From Panopea generosa (taxonomy: Eukaryota; Mollusca; Bivalvia; Adapedonta; Hiatellidae), in contig CM055898.1 of NCBI GenBank assembly GCA_029582155.1, forward strand, positions 24,062,839 to 24,126,838: 64,000 nt of DNA. Reading direction: 5' to 3'. Positions within the stretch are counted from its first letter, which is position 1. Each line of letters begins with the position of its first letter. A model generated the notes under the pieces. The model ran no database searches and was not told the DNA's origin. It saw only the letters and a list, made by a program, of their open reading frames with translations. Positions 57,445-64,000 of this stretch are shown here, one piece after another. The position numbers and the translations under genes were made by a program.

Positions 57445-58238
57445 TATTTAAGTTAAGAAAGGTAAAAACAACTGCGCACAAGGTAGTAAATTATTGTAAC
57501 ACGGGTGATACCAAATCCTGACCAGGTTCCGGCTAAAACGGCCAATTTTGGCTGCAGGGAAAAGGCAAATGTGGTGTGGTTAATGGAAACTTTTGATTTG
57601 CATATAATTTTAAAAAAAATGTATTGAAACTTACCTTATACATTTTGTAACATATTAACTGTTTTGTAATATAAAATTTACTACTGTTATGTGATCATAT
57701 ATATTTTAAAAAAATTGTATACATATTTTAAATTAATTTGTGGATATATTATTTTAAAAATACAATTAAACAACTACTGTTGTTTTTTCTTCAAAACTTG
57801 TTGGGCGATATGTCTGATTCTGGCAACGTGCTGAAAGTACACCACACCAGTCAACTCATCTTGTTTTTAAAGTTTTTTTGTTGTTTATTCTATAGTAAAT
57901 AATAAAAGTTTAAAGGCTTGCCATTCACAAAGAAACCCATATAAAAGAAGTGAAACTTACAGTTTACTGTTTGTCAACCTCTGCACTACCAAAATATGAT
58001 GAGAAAAATAGGGGTCATGTGTCATATAAGAGATTTTTTCTGCTCATTGTATACACTGTTGACAAAGTGAAAGTAAAAATCATATATTCATACCCCAATG
58101 TCCAAGCATTAATTTTTTTCTAAATTCACAATTTGAAATGTTCAAAATACATTAATAATGCCATTCAAACAAAAAAATGAGCATTAAAATAAGGAAAATG
58201 CATTTTTGAAGAAGAAGACAGTACAGTACGCATGAAAA
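57445..58238. other. No gene recognised
   Basis: AT-rich. Inverted gtggtgtggtt (57570) and accacacc (57841) are too far apart to interpret. Confidence 0.35.
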
Positions 58239-58240
58239 CA

Positions 58241-58291
58241 TACCCGAGCAAACCCCAGTTTCTGTTCTAAACGGTGGGGTTTGCTCGGGTA
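58241..58291. repeat. Perfect 17-bp hairpin
   Basis: tacccgagcaaacccca at 58241-58257 is exactly inverted at 58275-58291 across a 17-nt loop. GC-rich in an AT-rich setting. Could be a minimal MITE, a structured RNA or a processed hairpin; no flanking evidence decides. Confidence 0.6.
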
Positions 58292-58594
58292 CAGTGTATG
58301 AAGAAATATGAAGAAAGAGTTTCTAAACCAAACCGGTTAAAAATAATGTTGTTATCAAATATTTATGCTTACTCTATACTTTTTGGTTAGTTGATTTAAA
58401 TATGTTTATTATGGTAAATAACCATGAAAATTACTGCACCAACATGCAATCCTTAACACTGTGGCGTCACCACCCATCAAAATATAGTGCGATATTTATG
58501 TGATTAATTTAACTAAAATCAAAGTATTTTTGTTCTATAATTAAGAATATAAAATACTTTGCTTGGAATAATGAGTTCAGTTATTTGCAAAGTA

Positions 58595-58650
58595 ATACAT
58601 CGAGTCATAACGAAGCTACTGCTGTCTGTCCGCGCCATTTTAGAAGTTTC
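58595..58650 (-). CDS. Possible first coding exon
   Basis: Minus-strand ATG near 58645 in taaaATGGCGCGGAC context opens MARTDSSSFVMTR, with locally raised CpG. A weak donor (GAT|GTATTA) follows. Isolated and unrecognised. Confidence 0.18.
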
Positions 58651-58651
58651 T

Positions 58652-59140
58652 GTCAATGGTGTCAGATGTATTTTAGATGATTTAATAACTAAGTAAGCCA
58701 GAAAATGCACTTTGTTGGGAAGCTTTTAAATTTAATAAAAAAATTGGTACACATATTTTCTATCGGATGTATAAATAACCCTTATCATGTTTTACTATAA
58801 GCTGTGAAATACACCTTGCGGCAATAACATTCGATTAACAATTGTCACCCGCTGTGCGAAAGGAGGTCAATTTTGATATACGTCTTGCCGCAATGTATTA
58901 ACTTGTTTTTTTCTCCAAGTGGTCAAAGCTGGGACTTTCGGACCGAAAATTGCTTGCGTCATTAAACTATTTGATAAAAACCCGCAGTATTACTTGTTTG
59001 CTTGAGTTTTTTAACAATTACTTTGATTATAATATAAATAACATCAATTAAGGAAAGTTATCAAACCTGGACCGATTTATTTTGATGTCGGACCGGAATT
59101 GTTTGCGTTAGCCATAACGTTTGGAAAAATAGTTGTAGTT
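58652..59140. other. No gene recognised
   Basis: AT-rich with scattered CpG. Diverged pairs (tcaattttgatatacgtctt; gaccgaaaattgcttgcgtc / gaccggaattgtttgcgtta at 58941 and 59091) suggest a partial duplication of about 150 bp. Confidence 0.35.
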
Positions 59141-59144
59141 TAAA

Positions 59145-59352
59145 CTTATTTATTTTACTTTGATTGTGAAACAAGTTCTTACAACTTAGACAAATCACGC
59201 TCATAGTCTTCCTGGGTAGAACCAGTACAAAGCATATGCGGAAAAAGTGTTTTGCTCAAGGACACCTCCCATAGTTGTGGCGGAGGATCAAACACACGAC
59301 CCTCCGATCATGGGTTCGGTGCTCTACCACTAGACCATGTGCTCCACATTAA
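59145..59352 (-). repeat. SINE family F, full length
   Basis: Reverse-oriented: tgattgtgaaacaagttctt, catagtcttcctgggtagaa, aaagtgttttgctcaaggac, inverted B box gatcaaacacacgaccctcc, and inverted A box gctctaccactagaccatgt. Confidence 0.8.
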
Positions 59353-59354
59353 TA

Positions 59355-59700
59355 GTTGTCAGAGTACTGATCTGTGCATCATCAACGTAACTTGAACTAA
59401 ATAATTAATATAAAATGTCCATACCGTTTATATATCTTATCAATTAATTTGACATATTTCCTCCATATTACTAACTTGGCAATCCAAAAACATGCTTCAA
59501 TTTTCAAAAAGAAATGACATAAACATGTCACTTTCAAGGACTTGAAATCATGTACGTTTCACCCTTACAATATCCTTTTGATGTTAGCTGAGGCATGGTG
59601 ACATCACAGTCATCAAAGAGACAACAGCAAACGTGTTGTTTCATTCAATACATGCAATGAAATTGTGCAGTTCTTTTTCACATAAACTCTCTCCTTAGGT
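59355..59700. other. No gene recognised
   Basis: AT-rich. Nothing supported. Confidence 0.4.
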
Positions 59701-59704
59701 TGCC

Positions 59705-60005
59705 CTCATAATAATTGATTGATTGATTGAATATTTAGCGTCATTTTTATGCCATCGAAGGTTAATTAACAGATGATCAGTTAACCTAACTACTGTTTCC
59801 TGGGATTAACCAGTACTAGAGCACACCCCATCTCCACAAGTAACTGATAACTTTCCCACTTGAATCAGTGGTGAGAGACGAATGATAATGAGGCACAATG
59901 TCGTATATCAATCATCACGGAGACTGTTGCCCGGCGGGGGATTCGAACTCACGACCCTTGGATTGATAGTAAGACGCGTAACCGACTGAGCTAATCAGGC
60001 TCATA
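59705..60005 (-). repeat. SINE family D, full length (reference copy)
   Basis: On the minus strand: A box gcctgattagctcagtcggt, B box gggtcgtgagttcgaatccc, body cagtctccgtgatgattgat, acttgtggagatggggtgtg and tagtactggttaatcccagg, the end tggcataaaaatgacgctaa, and a (TCAA)n tail. Its boxes are close to consensus, so this is among the youngest copies. Confidence 0.85.
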
Positions 60006-60050
60006 ATAATTGAACGTACGCTCATGTGTATATGTCTGTTTTCGTAAGGT

Positions 60051-60367
60051 GACCGCGGCATGGTCTAGTGGTAGAGCGTCCGCCTCGCATGGGGAAGGTC
60101 ATGGGTTCGATCCCAGGCCGGGTCATACCATAGACTTTAAAAATGGTACTAGAAGCTTCCTCGCTTGACGTTCAGCATTTAGAAGAGAGTTCTAGGTCTG
60201 GTCAGCCCGGTGTCAGTATAATGTGACTGGGTGGGGTATCATACCATGTGTCTGCGGCATGATAATACAGTGTGACAGCGCTCAGAATACTGTCGCAAGT
60301 AGACATCGTCGCGATATGACTGAAAAATTGTTGAAAGCGACGCTAAACACCATACAACAACAACAAC
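60051..60367 (+). repeat. SINE family E, full length (reference copy)
   Basis: A box catggtctagtggtagagcg and B box aaggtcatgggttcgatccc, near-perfect Pol III promoter boxes. The body has ctagaagcttcctcgcttga, agtataatgtgactgggtgg, the small palindrome ggtatcatacc and a tcgcaagtagacatcgtcgc block. The 3' end is tgttgaaagcgacgctaaac followed by accatac and an (ACA)n tail. No CCA-less mature tRNA gene is implied. Confidence 0.85.
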
Positions 60368-60369
60368 TG

Positions 60370-62600
60370 TTTTGGTAAAGTTCAAATTGGTCCTGTTTAG
60401 CTTTCGAATAAATTCAATGATTTCTTAAACCACATGAATACTGAACATGCATTTAGTCCGTATATTTTATGTATGTACAGAAAAGGAATATAAATGCAGA
60501 CATACAGATAGTCATACTACCGGGAGCTTAATTAATTTACGCTGAGTTTTTGTTTCATTTAAATGATATAAGTATTATGGATTTTGATAACTAAATATTT
60601 AATTAATTGAAAGTATTTACAATATGTTAAAATGAATTGTTATGTGTTTGACTTTTTTAATTATTTCTTTCCTATTTAATCACATGCCGCGGGTTCATTC
60701 ATCTGGCACGTGTTACAATCAAATATACATATCAGCAGGGTTCTTTCGTGATCGGTGTACCAATAAGGCACCAGCTGACTTGCAATTTGACTGACACATG
60801 TGCGATACTATGACATAACACAACAAGGGGTCCATATTACTGAGTGCCATACAAGTAGCAGTATAGCACATTGTGCGTTTTTCAACCAAGTTGTAAATCT
60901 TTGTCATTATATATTATGGTATAAACATAAATAATAATTTCAGATTTTTTTTATAAGTTTCATTGGACTCCATTTTAAATTGAAATTTTCCAAAAGTACT
61001 TCCAGTGCACTTATTAATTTTTTGTACCCATGCGATATGCGTATAACATAATGATATCGCATCAGAAAGATTTATGAAGCCACATTCGAACCCCATTTGA
61101 GAAAAAAAAAACAGATTAAAATTTTAAAGCATTAGGTTAACTTCTAGTGCATTTCTCAAAATATGTTTTTGCATCTGTGTAAAACAAGTTAAATATAATA
61201 ATAACGGGAAAAAAATAATGTCAGAAGTCAACTTCAAAGTTCCAGCGCACAGATCATAATATAACTGTATGAATCCATGCATTACGCATTGAATATAAAA
61301 CCAATTTAATTTGAATATTTACAAAACAAATTTTTTTTTATTCATATAATTTTGCTACCGACGAGTAATGAATGGGGAAGGGTTGATTTCATCATTTATA
61401 AATATTTTTAAGAATCAGTATACAAAAGTACTCGTAATCAATCTTGTATACTGAGAAATATAGCAAAAAATATGTAAAAAGGTATATGTTAAATATGCAT
61501 ACAATGATTTTTTTTTAAATAAGTGTCTGTTTAGATTTTTGTTTCAAAATGATTGCTGAGAACAACGCTATAATTTAATTACGTAATTTATAAGATGAGG
61601 GTGGGATTATAAATAGCTACTATTAAAGTCCTCCAGACTTATAATTACTTGCCTAAACCAGTGACTTAATTAATTGTTTATATGTCTGCCTAAACCAAAT
61701 AGGACAATGGGCTTTAACATTTCAATATCGAAATGTCAAAAGAACAAACATTTTAGTTTATAGGAACACACGAGAACACACACGGCAATGTTGTTCCTAT
61801 CATTTTAGTCATGTATTAGTATCTCTAATTGAAGCTTTAACCTTTTTTATAATACAAACTAGTTTTCAAAATATCAGCAGACATATAAATTATTAAGTCG
61901 CTGATTTCAGTAAAAAAAAGTTTTAAGAAAATGTTATCCGATGATTTGTTTCTATCATAAATTGTTAAAAATGGAATAGTTGGTACATTTGTTGTCATGT
62001 ATAGATAGACCCGTGTAAGTACTGTTATGTATGGTATGCGATAAGGTCATCAGACTACACATTGGATCTAAATATAGACCAAATGGGTTTGTAATAACGG
62101 TATTAATAAACAGGACAAACTGATGAACACATCGGCATCCGAGGTGATGTACATGTAGTTACATGTAATTACAGACCTGAGCCACATATATTTATTAAAT
62201 ATTACAGATGCTTGTCAGTATTTCCTTTACAATGCTGTTTCGAATCTAAAAAATCAACTGTTTTAAATTATTTTATTGTCGCGAAACATTTTCCGGTATT
62301 GCATAACGTATTGTGCATATTATTATGAACTAATTACATACGAAACCCTCAACAAGCACAAATGTTAAGGTAATTAATTATCATTACAGAATATGGGTAT
62401 TTACCGTCTTTAATTGATGTGCACAAATGACTTTTTAGTCAAACAAAAATATATAAATTCCTTATTATGGTATCTTACATTGTACATAACACGGCCTTTA
62501 CACCGGATCATATAAGTGTATGTAATTATGTAAATACAGAACTGATACCCATAAAACCCACTTTACCGAATCCTTATCAGTATACGAAACTCCTTACCAG
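60370..62600. other. No gene recognised
   Basis: 2.2 kb of AT-rich DNA with homopolymers. Short minus-strand frames near 60719-61096 have no splice or motif support. Confidence 0.4.
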
Positions 62601-62607
62601 CAGAAGC

Positions 62608-62661
62608 ATGGCTACTGGCGGGAAATCCCCATCGGGTGGTAGTGGGGGGAGAGTACCGTGA
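62608..62661 (+). CDS. Possible first coding exon, Gly/Ser-rich
   Basis: ATG at about 62608 (gaagcATGGC) opens MATGGKSPSGGSGGRVP and stops TGA at 62659. Weak donors (AGA|GTACCG, CC|GTGAAA) lie at the end. A Gly/Ser-rich N terminus and local GC rise are typical of animal first exons. It would belong to a gene running right, but none is visible before the window end. Confidence 0.22.
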   Translation: MATGGKSPSGGSGGRVP

Positions 62662-62706
62662 AAGTTTTCCTGCCGAAAAAAAGTAGTACCGAGTTTCATG
62701 AAAGTG

Positions 62707-62716
62707 GTCACGTGAC
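62707..62716. promoter_or_regulatory. GTCACGTGAC palindrome (E-box)
   Basis: A perfect 10-bp palindrome with a CACGTG core, the site type bound by USF/TFE-class bHLH factors, about 50 bp beyond the Gly/Ser-rich frame. Suggestive of promoter-proximal DNA only. Confidence 0.3.
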
Positions 62717-62719
62717 AGT

Positions 62720-63400
62720 TTACTTAAACGCTCATGGGTAGGAACATGTAATGATAACCGCCATTATGCGACTACTCCAGAAGCACATCCATTTCTAATG
62801 GTGGCTATGCCTATCATAAACCTAATAAAAATGTTTTTCTAATTACCTCTTTTTTACTAAGTACTATCAATATGCAGTAATCCTGCCAAGTTTTAGGCAT
62901 GAAGTACTGAAACTTTTGTCAGAATACCACTTTCTTCATGGTCATTATATACAGGCGCGAGATGTTGACAGACATGCAATTTTGATGTGTTTGACTAATT
63001 TTACCGCCCCAAAAATTTCTGGACCAAGTTTAATTAAAAATTTTACACCAAAATAGTCTCATGACATATTGAAGACATTATCTTATCAAAATCCATTACT
63101 CAATACTACGCAAATGCAAAATATTGCACATTTCAACAATTGAAAATAAAAAATGTTTACAATTTTGTCATTTTTCATGAAATTTCATTGTAGATATGCA
63201 CATGTATGCTTTATTTTAGGCATAAATATTACAAAATTTGTTTATTACGAAGAAAATGTCTCCAATTTGTCATTTAAGACCATGAGAGTGTAAAAATGAG
63301 GTTCATTTACCTACAATTAACATTTTGGGAAATCACCCCCATATCTCACTGAAGTCTGTTTTGTAAGAAACCTTAATTCTATTACTTTACTTATTACTTC
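62720..63400. other. No gene recognised
   Basis: AT-rich. Nothing supported. Confidence 0.4.
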
Positions 63401-63403
63401 TTT

Positions 63404-64000
63404 TTATACCCCCGACAAACGAAGTTTTGAGGGGGTATATTGGAGTCACCCTGTGGTCGGTCTGTCGGTCTGTCGGTCGGTCTGTCCATTGCAATTTTCC
63501 TTGTCCGGAGCATCACTTGAAAAGTACTGGATGGAATTTCATCAAACGTCATACAATGGTAGAATATAATGAGAGGAAGTGCAGTGTACAAGAAACATAA
63601 CTCTATTCTTGCTAATTACAGAGTTATTGCCCTTTGATATTTTTTCTTGTGTGGAGCATAACTTGAAAAGTACCGGATGGAATTTCATCAAGCTTCATAC
63701 AATGGTAGAATATAATGAGAGGAAGTGCAGTGTACAGGAAACATAACTCTATTCTTGCTAATTACAGAGTTAGTGCCCTTTGATATATTTCCCTTGTCCG
63801 GAGCATTACTTTTAAAGTACTGGATGGAATTTCATCAAACTTCATACTATAGTAGAATATAATGACAGGAAGTGCAGTGTACAAGAAACATAACTCTATT
63901 CTTGCTAATTACAGAGTTATTGCCCTTTGATATATTTCACTTGTCTGGAGCATTACCTTTAAAGTACTGGATGGAATTTCATCAAACTTCATACAATGGT
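63404..64000 (+). mobile_element. 'ataccccc...gggggtat' element with 146-147 bp tandem core, cut by window end
   Basis: It starts ttttatacccccgacaaacg and folds back with tgagggggtatattgg. A (GGTC)n-rich stretch follows (cggtctgtcggtctgtcggt), then tandem units at 63511, 63657, 63804 and 63951 (spacing 146-147). Each has a catyacttgaaaagtac start and a taactctattcttgctaatt end. Same layout as the 35.05-kb element. Confidence 0.75.

Noticed and set aside
60055-60130. A genuine tRNA gene
   Set aside because: The A and B boxes are good but the sequence continues collinearly into the family E SINE body and ACA tail, and the cloverleaf end is not preserved. It is a SINE head.

Overview
The window looks like intron-rich, intergenic animal DNA, most likely from a bivalve mollusc. 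It is AT-rich and has no long intact ORF, no operon structure and no prokaryotic signals. It is crowded with tRNA-derived SINEs, short inverted-repeat transposons (MITEs), minisatellites and decayed transposons. The bivalve assignment is inference from the style of the repeats (SINEs ending in ACA or AAT tails, 'atgcccc...ggggcat' elements, 'aaagggccataactctgc' blocks). Species cannot be named from sequence alone.

Protein-coding content is small. The best-supported host gene lies on the minus strand at about 17.25-11.8 kb. It is a model of four to five short exons with consensus splice sites; phases agree at three successive junctions, and the ATG is in good context. A second possible first exon starts about 350 bp away on the plus strand, which suggests a shared bidirectional promoter near 17.3-17.6 kb. 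I do not recognise the protein. Several isolated exon-like open segments (about 1.9-2.06, 24.1, 44.9-45.05, 48.26-48.48, 49.24-49.40, 58.6 and 62.6 kb) are reported with low confidence.

Mobile-element fossils are clear. There is a mariner at 34.96-36.64 kb with both terminal inverted repeats, TA target sites, the DD34D spacing and a later insertion inside it. A Tc1-type element at 46.38-47.59 kb has an internally deleted transposase. An EnSpm/CACTA-like (tnp2-type) transposase fossil lies at 20.6-21.4 kb, an L1/Tx1-like LINE fossil on the minus strand at 55.2-57.4 kb, a second LINE RT scrap at 33.1-33.5 kb, and a possible Ty3/Gypsy RT scrap at 4.8 kb. Non-autonomous elements include a TTAA-flanked piggyBac-type MITE pair, a nested fold-back at 8.7-9.27 kb, and MITEs nested inside other elements.

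At least eight minisatellite arrays (unit sizes about 21, 29, 34, 42, 73-77 and 79 bp, and a short 15-16 bp motif) occupy roughly 7-8 kb. Three further arrays are recognisably amplified from inside dispersed elements: one from a SINE at 10.0-10.35 kb, and two from 'atgcccc'-type elements at 17.9-18.96 and 63.5-64.0 kb. Tandem amplification of transposon interiors is the most distinctive theme of the region.
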